Positions 7,037 to 13,857 of a DNA stretch of 21,473 bases are shown here, piece after piece. Origin of the DNA: a virus; IMG/VR virus record IMGVR_UViG_3300021197_001149, positions 1 to 21,473 of that record; one strand, written 5' to 3'. Positions within the stretch are counted from its first letter, which is position 1; every line of letters begins with the position of its first letter. The notes below the pieces were generated by a model that worked only from the letters and a program-made list of their open reading frames with translations, was not told the DNA's origin and did no database searches. Position numbers and translations under genes: made by a program.

Positions 7037-7330
7037 ATGACACTATTTTACCAGACTAATTCGTGGACTAGTCAACCACAACCAACAGAAAAAACCGTAG
7101 AAACTTGGAGGCATGCGTCTACCAAATCCAACTGGCGCATTGTCCAATTACCAAATGGATTCTACCAAACAGAAATCAAAGTACCAGATGACGACTCTTG
7201 GAAAGATATAACAAGACGAGAAACAATCGAAGGGGCCGAGGCGGCAATTGATGGATCAATACAATACTATCAAAAAAAGCTTGACTATATAGATGGCCCA
7301 AAAGTTATAAAGACTTTCGATAAAGAGTAA
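7037..7330 (+). CDS. Hypothetical protein, 97 aa, upstream of groEL
   Basis: Encodes 97 residues starting MTLFYQTNSWTSQPQP. The core HASTKSNWRIVQLPNGFYQTEI reads as a two- or three-stranded beta sheet, and the second half (RRETIEGAEAAIDGSIQYYQKKL) as an amphipathic helix, ending GPKVIKTFDKE. I recall similar proteins in marine phage genomes, but no function is known to me. It starts after a 102-base gap that contains a hairpin and an AT-rich TATATAAAATATA stretch at about 6973-6986, so it may open a new transcript. The leader is ACCAAAACCAAA, A-rich with no Shine-Dalgarno. The groEL start follows 21 bases after its stop. Confidence 0.8.
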   Translation: MTLFYQTNSWTSQPQPTEKTVETWRHASTKSNWRIVQLPNGFYQTEIKVPDDDSWKDITRRETIEGAEAAIDGSIQYYQKKLDYIDGPKVIKTFDKE

Positions 7331-7351
7331 CATAAACTAAAATTTAATTTA

Positions 7352-8905
7352 ATGGAATTTAATAACCCTAGTGAGATTGTAAAAACTCTCACATTTGGCC
7401 ATGAAGCCAAAGAACAAATAATGCAAGGTGTTGAGAAATTGTCAAACGCAGTAAAGAGCACATTAGGTGCGTCTGGAAAATGCGTGATATACGAAGATGC
7501 TCTTGGAAAACCGGTGATAACAAAAGATGGTGTAACCGTTGCGGAAAGCGTAGTCTTATTACATCCGGTTGAGAACATTGGCGCTACACTTATAAAGGAA
7601 GCGGCGAGTAATACAGTAAAAGAAGCCGGGGACGGAACGACAACATCAACTGTCCTCGCGCATTCTTTATTAAAAACAGTTAATCAGCATTTAGATGAAG
7701 AAAAAGTTAGAGAACTTAAAAGCGGCATTACTAGTGGCGCTGAAAAAGTTATGGTTTATCTTGATAAGGCCAGTATTGAAATTAAGGGTGACATGCTTAA
7801 GCAAGTTGCTAGTATTTCTTGTAACAATGACACAGGGCTTGGACGACAAATTGGACAAGCTTATGAGCAAGTTGGAAAAAATGGAGTCGTTCTAATGGAA
7901 GAGTCTGATACAAACGAAACTTATGTTGAGTTTGTTGACGGCGTACAATTTGATAGCGGTTTAAAATCCTCGCATTTATCTACGGATAAAAATAAAGGTA
8001 CAGCTACATTAGAAGATCCATATGTTCTTATAGTATCTTCACCGATACCTAATATAAGAAGAATACAAAATGTATTAGAATTTGTAATTAAAAATAAAAA
8101 GAGTTTGCTAATAGTAGCGGATATGGATCAACAGCCGTATCAAACATTATTAGCTAATAAAGTAAAAGGTAATATAAAAGTAAACATAGTTGATTTACCT
8201 GGGTTTGGCCCAACTAAACAACAAACACTTGAAGACCTAGCTATATTAACTGGAGCTCAAATCATAAACGAGGAGTTAGGAGACGATTTAGACTTCATAG
8301 AGCCTAATGTATTAGGAAAAGCTTTTAAAGCCGTTACGGACGATAAAAACACCGTTCTGCAAGTAGCTGAAGCAAATGAAGAAGTAGCTTTACGAATAAT
8401 GGATGTTGAAAAGCAAATAGCCGAAGAAACCAATCCATTTTTTAAGAAAAAATTAGAGCAGCGACTATCAATGCTAACTGGCCAAGTTGGTATAATTTAT
8501 GTTGGAGCAGATTCTAAGGTTGAGCTTAAAGAAAAGAAAGATCGTATTGAAGATGCGATATATGCGACAAAAGCCGCTTATAAAGAAGGTATAGTTCCTG
8601 GAGGCGGTGTTGCCTTGTTAAATGCCTCTACATTAGTAAAAGCTAAAAACAAAGGTGAAGAGATATTGCTAGAAGCAATAAGATCGCCATACGAAACCAT
8701 ATTAGAAAATGCAAATATGCCTGTTGTGTATCCTCAAATTAAAAACAGGGGTATAGATGTTAAAACAGGTAAAGATGTTAATATGATCAAAGCTGGAATT
8801 ATAGATCCCGTGTTGGTTACAAAAACAGCTTTAAAGAATGCAGTAAGTGTTGTTAACACAATTATATCTGCCGATTGTATAATCAGTAATAAACGATTAG
8901 CATGA
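7352..8905 (+). CDS. groL: Chaperonin GroEL (phage-encoded, short form)
   Basis: The 517-residue product is a full-length group I chaperonin subunit, expected to form a cytoplasmic ring that folds proteins using ATP. Nucleotide-site motifs are kept: TKDGVTVA (D59, matching E. coli D52), AGDGTTTST (D94, matching D87), RIEDA (D401, matching catalytic D398), PGGGVAL (G417-419) and GIIDPVLVT near the end. The apical domain is present, with FDSGLKSSHL, PNIRRIQNVLEFV and LPGFGPTKQQTLEDLAILTG. It is about 30 residues shorter than E. coli GroEL: the C-terminus stops at CIISNKRLA and lacks the Gly-Met-rich tail, and small loops in the final equatorial part are missing. Order is groEL then groES, opposite to most bacteria, with a 4-base overlap. 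The likely job is folding of virion proteins; clients are not shown by the sequence. Confidence 0.96.
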   Translation: MEFNNPSEIVKTLTFGHEAKEQIMQGVEKLSNAVKSTLGASGKCVIYEDALGKPVITKDGVTVAESVVLLHPVENIGATLIKEAASNTVKEAGDGTTTSTVLAHSLLKTVNQHLDEEKVRELKSGITSGAEKVMVYLDKASIEIKGDMLKQVASISCNNDTGLGRQIGQAYEQVGKNGVVLMEESDTNETYVEFVDGVQFDSGLKSSHLSTDKNKGTATLEDPYVLIVSSPIPNIRRIQNVLEFVIKNKKSLLIVADMDQQPYQTLLANKVKGNIKVNIVDLPGFGPTKQQTLEDLAILTGAQIINEELGDDLDFIEPNVLGKAFKAVTDDKNTVLQVAEANEEVALRIMDVEKQIAEETNPFFKKKLEQRLSMLTGQVGIIYVGADSKVELKEKKDRIEDAIYATKAAYKEGIVPGGGVALLNASTLVKAKNKGEEILLEAIRSPYETILENANMPVVYPQIKNRGIDVKTGKDVNMIKAGIIDPVLVTKTALKNAVSVVNTIISADCIISNKRLA

Positions 8906-9159
8906 AAGCAATAAATCACTTTGTAATTGTAGACAAGATAAAAGAAGAGCCATCGAAAGTTGGCGGACTCGAACTTACTGAAAAGCAAAATAAAGACGTA
9001 CGTTACGTTAAAGGCAGGGTAATTAGTATAGGCGATCAAATAGATATACTCAAAGGTGGTGACCTGGTTAGATATGATAAGCATGCAGGGCACGGTATCG
9101 AATGGAACGATCATTTGTATTACGTACTAAAAATATCAGATATAGTACTTATAGAATGA
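8902..9159 (+). CDS. groS: Co-chaperonin GroES (phage-encoded, 85 aa)
   Basis: A short GroES (85 residues against 97 in E. coli). It keeps the first strand (NHFVIVDKI), a mobile loop region (about 15-33) with GGLELT in the place of the GroEL-binding GGIVLT, then KGRVISIG, the GGDLVRYDKH strand pair, and the closing strand YYVLKISDIVLIE. The loop tripeptide is L-E-L rather than I-V-L. The roof region between ISIG and GGD is compact. The ATG overlaps the groEL stop (ATGA), so the two are translationally coupled and likely produced together as a matched pair. The stop codon in turn overlaps the start of the winged-helix gene. Confidence 0.92.
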   Translation: MKAINHFVIVDKIKEEPSKVGGLELTEKQNKDVRYVKGRVISIGDQIDILKGGDLVRYDKHAGHGIEWNDHLYYVLKISDIVLIE

Positions 9160-9596
9160 GGCTAACTGGTAAAGATCTGCAAGATATGAATTTGTTAAAG
9201 TATTACAGGCTTATCAGAAGGTGGGCCTGTAAAACTTACAACTTAAAAGATGCTGATTTAGAGCTCCTTATTTATTTAGATTGCAAAAAGCTTTTTACAC
9301 GTAATGATTTTATTAATGGAGTATATACCTACAGTTGGGATAAAAACCGGTGGGAAAGACTTCGCAGAGAAGGTTGGATAGATGTTTTTAAAGAACGAAA
9401 TAGAACAACCTCAAAGTATGCTGCATACAAGACATCTAATAAATGCAAGCTACTAATAAAAAGAATATACAGAATAATGTTGGCTGAAGAAGATTTACCA
9501 ACATCTGAAAGAAGTGCATTTTATAAAAACAAAACATATACTGATAAAGTCTTTAATAAAGCTATTGATGATATGATTAACGATAAAGAAAGATAA
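9156..9596 (+). CDS. Winged-helix (MarR-like) DNA-binding protein candidate
   Basis: I chose the ATG at 9156, which overlaps the groES stop as ATGA; an in-frame ATG at 9102 would lie deep inside groES. The product has 146 residues. Residues 31-95 fit a winged-helix pattern: a helix KDADLELLIYLDC, a segment FTRNDFINGV, a helix SWDKNRWERLRREGW, and a basic hairpin RNRTTSKYAAYKTS that would be the wing, then a helix CKLLIKRIYRIML. The overall charge is strongly basic. I recall homologous marine phage proteins labelled MarR-like. It could regulate late genes or be a virion or terminase-associated DNA-binding protein. The DNA-binding role is inferred from pattern only; no operator is identified. 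Confidence 0.8.
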   Translation: MRLTGKDLQDMNLLKYYRLIRRWACKTYNLKDADLELLIYLDCKKLFTRNDFINGVYTYSWDKNRWERLRREGWIDVFKERNRTTSKYAAYKTSNKCKLLIKRIYRIMLAEEDLPTSERSAFYKNKTYTDKVFNKAIDDMINDKER

Positions 9597-9597
9597 T

Positions 9598-9993
9598 ATG
9601 GGACTGGGACCAAAGGGAATAGGGCCAAATAAGCTTGGCGCACCAAAAGCAATGGCTAAGCAGACGGGCATACGCGACATAAGTAAAGCAATGGTTGCTG
9701 ATAAGCTAAAGCACATAGGTAAAGAAATTATTAATTCAGAACCAAGACCTACGTACAAGAAAGAATTAAAAAGGCTACCAATAAAACCTATTGAAGTACC
9801 AGCAAGCGCGGGCGTTGTTAGCACAGGGAATACTACGCCTACATCTAATGCTGATATAAGCTCTATTAAAACTAAAAATAATACTTCTGTTGATAAAAAA
9901 GAATTGCGTAAAGTTAAAAGAGGCCTTATAAAAGAGCAGCGTCAAAAATTTAAAGAAGCTAAAAAAGAAATTAAAAGCTACACTGATTACTAA
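9598..9993 (+). CDS. Hypothetical basic protein, 131 aa
   Basis: Encodes 131 residues. The N-terminus is Gly/Pro/Lys-rich (MGLGPKGIGPNKLGAPKAM), the middle has a low-complexity S/T/N linker (about 74-95), and the C-terminal 35 residues form a highly charged helix (KKELRKVKRGLIKEQRQKF). No membrane segment or catalytic motif is seen and I do not recognise the family. The length and composition suit a minor virion or head-tail joining protein, but that is guesswork. It starts one base after the previous stop and shares one base with the next start (TAATG), so it is part of the same transcript. Confidence 0.8.
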   Translation: MGLGPKGIGPNKLGAPKAMAKQTGIRDISKAMVADKLKHIGKEIINSEPRPTYKKELKRLPIKPIEVPASAGVVSTGNTTPTSNADISSIKTKNNTSVDKKELRKVKRGLIKEQRQKFKEAKKEIKSYTDY

Positions 9994-10364
9994 TGAGTTT
10001 TAAATTAAAGTCTAAAGGCGATCTTTTCGGTTACAACGAAGAATTATCTGAGTTTGGTACACCAGTATTTGAAAAAGATTTAGGCGATAATATTATAGCG
10101 GAAGCTAATCGTGATGGTACTATATTCGTAAATAAAAATGCAAGCGAAGAGCAAAAGCGTGGTTCCATGGAAGAGGAAAATAAACACCTTGATCAAATGA
10201 TGCAAGGTCGTTTGCAATACACAAATGAAGAAGTAACCTGGAAGAAAGATACAAAGTCACCAGCTAGAGTATATCAGCGAGTTGGCGGAAGAATAGTAAA
10301 TAAAACAACAAATGAGCCAGAAGGCGGTAACCTTGAATGGGAAGCTGAGGCTAAAAAAGCATAA
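9993..10364 (+). CDS. Hypothetical protein resembling a metallopeptidase-like fold with degenerate motif
   Basis: Encodes 123 residues. The layout suggests a minimal zinc-peptidase-like domain: beta segments with GDNIIAEANRDGTIFVNK (about 31-48), a helix with EEENKHLDQMMQG (about 60-72), then a QYTNEEVTWKK strand pair and a C-terminal LEWEAEA segment. In related marine phage proteins, as I recall them, the helix carries HExxHxxQ; here the first His is replaced (E-E-N-K-H-L-D-Q), so catalysis by the usual zinc site is unlikely. The resemblance is from memory and may be wrong; the safe call is a small conserved phage protein. It overlaps the previous stop by one base (TAATG) and is followed 2 bases later by the next start. 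Confidence 0.78.
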   Translation: MSFKLKSKGDLFGYNEELSEFGTPVFEKDLGDNIIAEANRDGTIFVNKNASEEQKRGSMEEENKHLDQMMQGRLQYTNEEVTWKKDTKSPARVYQRVGGRIVNKTTNEPEGGNLEWEAEAKKA

Positions 10365-10366
10365 TT

Positions 10367-11371
10367 ATGGCAAACCCAATTACAGCAATAGCGTCTCGCT
10401 CATGCGCGAAGAACTCTTTACTTAAACAAACCGGTACTCCTAAGGAAGATGACTTGTCTAGCGGATCATCTACTACACAGGTGTCTACTACATCTGATAT
10501 TCCAATTGCAACCGCAAGCGGATCTGATATTTACGGTAGTCAAACCGATACTACAGTAACTACCCCTGGATCGGAAGGAAGTACAACATATGCAACTGAA
10601 AATATAAGCGAAGCAACAGGTGGCCCGCAGGCTACGGATATGGACGCGTATTTTAAAGGGTTATATAAAAGATTTGGAAATAACGTTACAACACAAGAGT
10701 TAATAGATAAGAAATTTATAAGTGCTGATAAGGCGGCTGATTACGATAAAGCAACTGGTGGTCAAAACTTAGGTGTAGCCACTGTAACACCAGGCACACC
10801 GGGAGGTTCAGATACTGATTCAGAGGCAACTCCAGAGTACGAACCCGCTCAAGGTATGAGCACATTCGATACTCGTAAAGATTTCCGTAGACAAAAGATT
10901 GCGGAACGTTTATCCGGTAAATCAGAAAAACAAGCTAAAAGATACGCAAAAAGAGCGGAGCGTCTTACGAAAAGAGGTAAAACTGAAAAAGCTGGTATAT
11001 TTGATAGAAAAAGCAAACTAGCTAGCGATAGAGCTGAAAACCTAAGAGACAGGCTAGATCAATTTAGAGTACAACAAGACCAAGGCGGTAGCGGTACATC
11101 ATCTTATAAAACAACAAAGGTAAGAGAAAATCTTGATGCTGCTAAAGAAAGACTTAAAGATAATTCTACTGCTTTTACAGGAAATGATCCAACTGATTTT
11201 CAACAGGTTGGTAAAAATGTAGCAAAGATTGCTAAAGATGTTAAAGAAAAGGGATTAGGCGCTGCGCAAGACGTGGGGGATTTTGTAGGTAATATTTTAG
11301 GTCGTAAAAAACCACTTACGGGTGTTGCACTTAAAACAGGTCCTTTAAAGAGAAACTATTTTAATAAATAA
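10367..11371 (+). CDS. Hypothetical low-complexity protein with charged helical middle, 334 aa
   Basis: The N-terminal half (about 25-175) is rich in S, T, G and D with no obvious fold (for example DLSSGSSTTQVSTTSD), apart from one folded-looking patch at 91-130 (MDAYFKGLYKRFG, then LIDKKFISADKAADYDKATGG) resembling a small helical hairpin. Residues about 180-270 are a strongly charged helical region (EKQAKRYAKRAERLTKRGK, RAENLRDRLDQF). The C-terminus ends in GVALKTGPLKRNYFNK. Family unknown. It resembles the large, mostly disordered proteins that some phages package in the capsid or use as structural linkers. It sits between two small virion-type genes, 2 and 3 bases from them. Confidence 0.78.
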   Translation: MANPITAIASRSCAKNSLLKQTGTPKEDDLSSGSSTTQVSTTSDIPIATASGSDIYGSQTDTTVTTPGSEGSTTYATENISEATGGPQATDMDAYFKGLYKRFGNNVTTQELIDKKFISADKAADYDKATGGQNLGVATVTPGTPGGSDTDSEATPEYEPAQGMSTFDTRKDFRRQKIAERLSGKSEKQAKRYAKRAERLTKRGKTEKAGIFDRKSKLASDRAENLRDRLDQFRVQQDQGGSGTSSYKTTKVRENLDAAKERLKDNSTAFTGNDPTDFQQVGKNVAKIAKDVKEKGLGAAQDVGDFVGNILGRKKPLTGVALKTGPLKRNYFNK

Positions 11372-11374
11372 AAT

Positions 11375-11665
11375 ATGTATAATCAAGAACCAGCAAGCTC
11401 TATGGTGCAAAAGCTCCGTAAGACCACAAAAGGAAAAGGACGTCATTTCTTAACGGCTAAAGAAGGTGCTGGAATGACTGAAGCCGGGAGGAAAGCATAT
11501 AATAAAAAAACAGGTGGTAATCTTAAAGCCCCTCAGCCAGGTGGCGGTAAAAGACGAACGTCTTATTGCGCTAGATCTAAAGGTCAAATGAAAATGCACA
11601 GTATTAACTGTAGTAAGACACCTGAAAAAAGAATTTGCGCAGCAAGAAGGAGATGGAAATGTTAA
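11375..11665 (+). CDS. Small basic cysteine-containing protein (DUF6321-like)
   Basis: Encodes 96 residues, very basic. The order KGKGRHFLTAKEGAGMTEAG, a KKTGGNLKAPQPGG linker, then RRTSYCARSKGQMKMH and a final AARRRWKC matches a family I remember from cyanophage and marine phage genomes as DUF6321; the assignment is from memory. Four cysteines (in SYCARS, INCSK, RICAA and the terminal WKC) could bind a metal. The function of the family is unknown to me. The stop at 11663-11665 overlaps the start of the next mini-gene at 11659. Confidence 0.82.
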   Translation: MYNQEPASSMVQKLRKTTKGKGRHFLTAKEGAGMTEAGRKAYNKKTGGNLKAPQPGGGKRRTSYCARSKGQMKMHSINCSKTPEKRICAARRRWKC

Positions 11666-11787
11666 AACATATACTAGGAACCTGCGGGGAGGCTCACGTG
11701 AACTTAACACATATAGTTTTTACTGCATTAATAATTTTAGCTTATGGAATCAAAAGGGTTAGGCGATACAGTAGAGAAAATTACTAA
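11659..11787 (+). CDS. Mini membrane protein, 42 aa
   Basis: An ATG at 11659 inside the end of the previous gene opens a 42-residue frame ending with TAA at 11785-11787. The protein has a polar start (MLKHILGTCGEAHVN), one hydrophobic segment (about 15-30: LTHIVFTALIILAYGI) and a basic tail (KRVRRYSRENY), as expected for an inner-membrane protein with its C-terminus inside. An AAGGAG word lies just upstream (11645-11651), one of the few Shine-Dalgarno-like sites in the window. It overlaps the next gene by 44 bases in another frame. Holin-associated or spanin-like roles are possible, given the holin candidate 400 bases downstream, but nothing proves this. Confidence 0.65.
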   Translation: MLKHILGTCGEAHVNLTHIVFTALIILAYGIKRVRRYSRENY

Positions 11788-11899
11788 AGCTACAGGAATT
11801 AAAACTGTAGTCGATAGGGTATCCCAGGGTTTGAACATACCTTGTGGGTGTCAGCATCGTAAAGAAAAATTAAACAAAATGTTTCCTTATAAAAAATAA
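11744..11899 (+). CDS. Mini protein with CxC motif, 51 aa
   Basis: An ATG at 11744 within the mini membrane-protein gene opens a 51-residue frame that ends with TAA at 11897-11899. The protein starts MESKGLGDTVEKITKATGI, predicted helical, and contains NIPCGCQHRKEKLNKMFPY with cysteines at 34 and 36. The pattern G-L-G-D-T-V-x-K-x-T-K-A-T-G followed by CGC...LNK.FPY is one I recall from many phage late regions, which supports coding. The function is unknown; the CxC could bind metal together with the nearby His. It ends 4 bases before the next ATG. Confidence 0.72.
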   Translation: MESKGLGDTVEKITKATGIKTVVDRVSQGLNIPCGCQHRKEKLNKMFPYKK

Positions 11900-11903
11900 A
11901 ACA

Positions 11904-12194
11904 ATGGGATTTAATAAACCAATTACAGCAAGAATTCAACATTCCACAAATAAGGGAATGAAAGTACAAGAGCCTTTACTAGATATTGGATCTGCCGCAA
12001 AGCAAGTAGATTACGATGCAGATTCCAGTTTAATGACTGGCGCTGAAAACAGTAAGTTTGTAGATATAGCCAGCTCTATGCCAGGCGGCGAGGGTCCTGA
12101 TAATACCCGTAATCCAAAAAATTCTTCGGGCGATCCTGAGTCTTCGGAGAATGAAAATGATTCTTCGGACAATAAAGATAAGTCTCCTGAATGA
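11904..12194 (+). CDS. Hypothetical acidic protein with disordered tail, 96 aa
   Basis: Encodes 96 residues. The N-terminal 65 (MGFNKPITARIQHSTNKGMK, then a patch LLDIGSAAKQVDYD and FVDIASSMPGG) may be partly ordered. The last 30 residues are a polar acidic run of S, E, N, D and K in which the DNA word TCTTCGG recurs three times (about 12123, 12140 and 12163), giving SSG/SSE/SSD. No family recognised. The ATG of the holin gene overlaps its stop (ATGA at 12191-12194), so the pair is coupled; it might be a lysis or structural accessory protein. Confidence 0.75.
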   Translation: MGFNKPITARIQHSTNKGMKVQEPLLDIGSAAKQVDYDADSSLMTGAENSKFVDIASSMPGGEGPDNTRNPKNSSGDPESSENENDSSDNKDKSPE

Positions 12195-12589
12195 AAAAAA
12201 TATGGGAATGGCTTACCGGCGGTGTAATTAAAGAAGTCGGTGATGTCATTGATAAATTAACTACGACTAAAGAAGAAAAATTAGAAGCTCAGCGATTAAT
12301 AACTGAGATACTAGAAAAAGCAGATAAAGAAGCGCAAGAACAAGTAACGGCAAGGTGGGAAGCGGATATGAATTCAGATTCGTTTTTATCTAAAAACATA
12401 AGACCTATGGTTCTTATATATTTGACTGTTATATTTACAGCGTTATGTTTTTTTGATGGCAATATAGGGGAGTTTAAAATAGCAGAAGACTATATACCAA
12501 TTTTTCAATCTTTATTAATAACAGTTTACGGGGCGTATTTTGTTGGGCGTACCTGGGAAAAAGCAAAAAAATCCAGCAATAACAATTAA
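12191..12589 (+). CDS. Putative holin (3TM / GTA-holin type)
   Basis: This 132-residue protein has an N-terminal amphipathic part (MKKIWEWLTGGVIKEVGDVI), a charged helix (about 27-55), then the signature ARWEADMNSDSFLSKNIRP (54-72), followed by two hydrophobic segments (about 72-88, PMVLIYLTVIFTALCFF, and about 101-119, YIPIFQSLLITVYGAYFVG) and a basic tail. The W-x-x-D...W/F-L-S-K-x-x-R-P block before membrane helices is typical of the 3TM holin family found in gene transfer agents and many phages. The role would be to permeabilise the inner membrane at lysis. No endolysin is visible in the window, so the lysis genes are split or the endolysin is unrecognised. Confidence 0.72.
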   Translation: MKKIWEWLTGGVIKEVGDVIDKLTTTKEEKLEAQRLITEILEKADKEAQEQVTARWEADMNSDSFLSKNIRPMVLIYLTVIFTALCFFDGNIGEFKIAEDYIPIFQSLLITVYGAYFVGRTWEKAKKSSNNN

Positions 12590-12599
12590 ATTAAATTAA

Positions 12600-12842
12600 A
12601 TGGCAAAAACAGAAAAGTTAACAGCAGAAGAACTAGAAGTTCTAACAAACATTATCAAACAGTTAAATAGCGTTCAATCACAAATCGGTGGATTAGAGTT
12701 GCAGAAACATGAATTACTGCACACATTCGCTCAGGTTAAAACAAAGCTTGATACACAGCAAAAAGAGCTGCAGGATAAATACGGCGATAAAGTGATTAAT
12801 ATTAATACTGGTGAGTTAAATGAACCTGCTAAGGAAGATTAG
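12600..12842 (+). CDS. Small coiled-coil hypothetical protein, 80 aa
   Basis: Encodes 80 residues. Residues about 6-63 give a heptad pattern (LTAEELEVLTNIIKQLNSV, then QSQIGGLELQKHELLHTF, QVKTKLDTQQKELQDKYG) with a GG break, so it is probably a helical hairpin or coiled coil. The C-terminal 20 residues (VININTGELNEPAKED) form a short strand and tail. I recall similar proteins near terminase genes in marine phages, without a known function. Its leader is AATTAAATTAA, A/T only. The last 23 bases overlap the next gene in another frame. Confidence 0.8.
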   Translation: MAKTEKLTAEELEVLTNIIKQLNSVQSQIGGLELQKHELLHTFAQVKTKLDTQQKELQDKYGDKVININTGELNEPAKED

Positions 12843-13038
12843 TATAGGTAAAGACTATAAAAATGACGCCATGCACTATGCTGTTGGACAGGAAGTGTAT
12901 GGCGGTCATACTATAGTTAATATTATAGAGGAGGAAGAAAAGTACTCAATCTATATTCAAAAAGGCGAAGACGTTATACCTTGGAAAGATTTTAATAAAA
13001 ATATGGCAATAGCCATTGAATATAATATCGATTACTAA
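12820..13038 (+). CDS. Small hypothetical beta-rich protein, 72 aa
   Basis: Encodes 72 residues: MNLLRKISIGKDYKNDAMHY, VGQEVYGGHTIVNIIEEEE, then KYSIYIQKGEDVIPWKDF and AIAIEYNIDY. The alternating hydrophobic pattern suggests a small beta barrel or sheet. The start at 12820 lies inside the previous gene; it is kept because RKISIGKDYKNDAM is typical of what I remember of homologues. It shares one base with the next gene's ATG (TAATG at 13036-13040). Function unknown. Confidence 0.75.
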   Translation: MNLLRKISIGKDYKNDAMHYAVGQEVYGGHTIVNIIEEEEKYSIYIQKGEDVIPWKDFNKNMAIAIEYNIDY

Positions 13039-13637
13039 TGAATGGGGTTTTTGATTTTGTTGTAACGCCTAAAAATGATAGGTACACAAACACAAAAACA
13101 GTTGACGGCAAAGAGCTAATATTAAATACAGAATTACAAAACCATAACTTTGTTTCAAGAGTTGGTATTGTAATGGCCACGCCTAAGACAAATAACACTG
13201 GCGTATGCGTTGGCGATGAAGTTATACTACATCATAACGTTTTTAGATGCTTTAGAGATATAAGAGGCGTAGAAAAAAACAGTAAGAGTTTTTATAAAGA
13301 TAACATGTACTTCGTATCTCCCGATCAGATATTTGCATATAAGCATATAATAAAGTGGATTCCGCTAAATGGTTTTAATTTTGTAAAACCTATTAAAGAA
13401 GACAAAATGTTTTCTATTGATTTTGAAAAACCATTAATAGGTGTACTAAGGTATAAAGACCCTAGTTTAAAAGAAGCCGAAGAAGGTGACTTAATCGGGT
13501 TTAAGCCCGGTGCTGAATATGAGTTTTTAATTAATAAAGAAAAGTTATATCGTGTTCCAACCAATCTAATTACAATTAAATATGAATATCAAGGAAACGA
13601 AGAAGAGTATAATCCAAGCTGGGCACAAAGCAGTTGA
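13038..13637 (+). CDS. Tandem GroES-like protein (two co-chaperonin-like domains), putative
   Basis: Encodes 199 residues that read as two GroES-like beta domains. Domain 1 (about 5-101): FDFVVTPK matches the first strand (compare NHFVIVDK in this phage's GroES), a loop at 24-36 (GKELILNTELQNH) sits where the mobile loop should be, then RVGIVMATP, VGDEVILHHNV and a closing strand NMYFVSPDQIFAYK, aligning with KGRVISIG, GGDLVRYDKH and LYYVLKISDIVLI. Domain 2 (about 112-182): GFNFVKPI, IGVLRYKD, EGDLIGFKPG and KLYRVPTNLITIKY follow the same order but the mobile-loop position is short and acidic. Tandem GroES domains are known in chloroplast Cpn20. The tail ends EEEYNPSW. The GroES identity is my inference from strand order and motifs. 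It overlaps the next gene by 56 bases. Confidence 0.72.
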   Translation: MNGVFDFVVTPKNDRYTNTKTVDGKELILNTELQNHNFVSRVGIVMATPKTNNTGVCVGDEVILHHNVFRCFRDIRGVEKNSKSFYKDNMYFVSPDQIFAYKHIIKWIPLNGFNFVKPIKEDKMFSIDFEKPLIGVLRYKDPSLKEAEEGDLIGFKPGAEYEFLINKEKLYRVPTNLITIKYEYQGNEEEYNPSWAQSS

Positions 13638-13857
13638 AGAGTTGATTAAAGTGGCTAAAGAAGCTATTGTAGATTCAGACGATGATATATCAGCTGACAG
13701 ACTTAAGAATGCGGCTGCTACAAAAAAGCTAGCTATATTTGATGCGTTTGAAATATTAACGCGCATCCAGGAAGAAGAAGCTATACTTGACAACAAACCT
13801 AAAGAAGAGGAAAAAAAGAAAACTTTCTCTGGCTTTGCAGAAAAAAGATCTAAATAA
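13582..13857 (+). CDS. Terminase small subunit candidate
   Basis: Encodes 91 residues, nearly all helical: GHKAVEELIKVAKEAIV, then SADRLKNAAATKKLAIFDAF (about 37-56), EILTRIQEEEA and a Lys/Glu tail ending FAEKRSK. Its position directly before the large terminase gene, sharing one base with it (TAATG), and the small helical make-up fit a terminase small subunit that would recognise phage DNA, but no clear helix-turn-helix is visible. The start at 13582 overlaps the upstream gene by 56 bases; no later in-frame ATG occurs before the conserved-looking core, so the overlap is probably real. It could also be a terminase accessory protein. Confidence 0.65.
   Translation: MNIKETKKSIIQAGHKAVEELIKVAKEAIVDSDDDISADRLKNAAATKKLAIFDAFEILTRIQEEEAILDNKPKEEEKKKTFSGFAEKRSK

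Noticed and set aside
9102-9155. Longer N-terminus for the winged-helix-like protein (ATG at 9102)
   Set aside because: It would overlap 58 bases of groES and add residues with no match to the rest; the ATGA junction at 9156 is the natural start.
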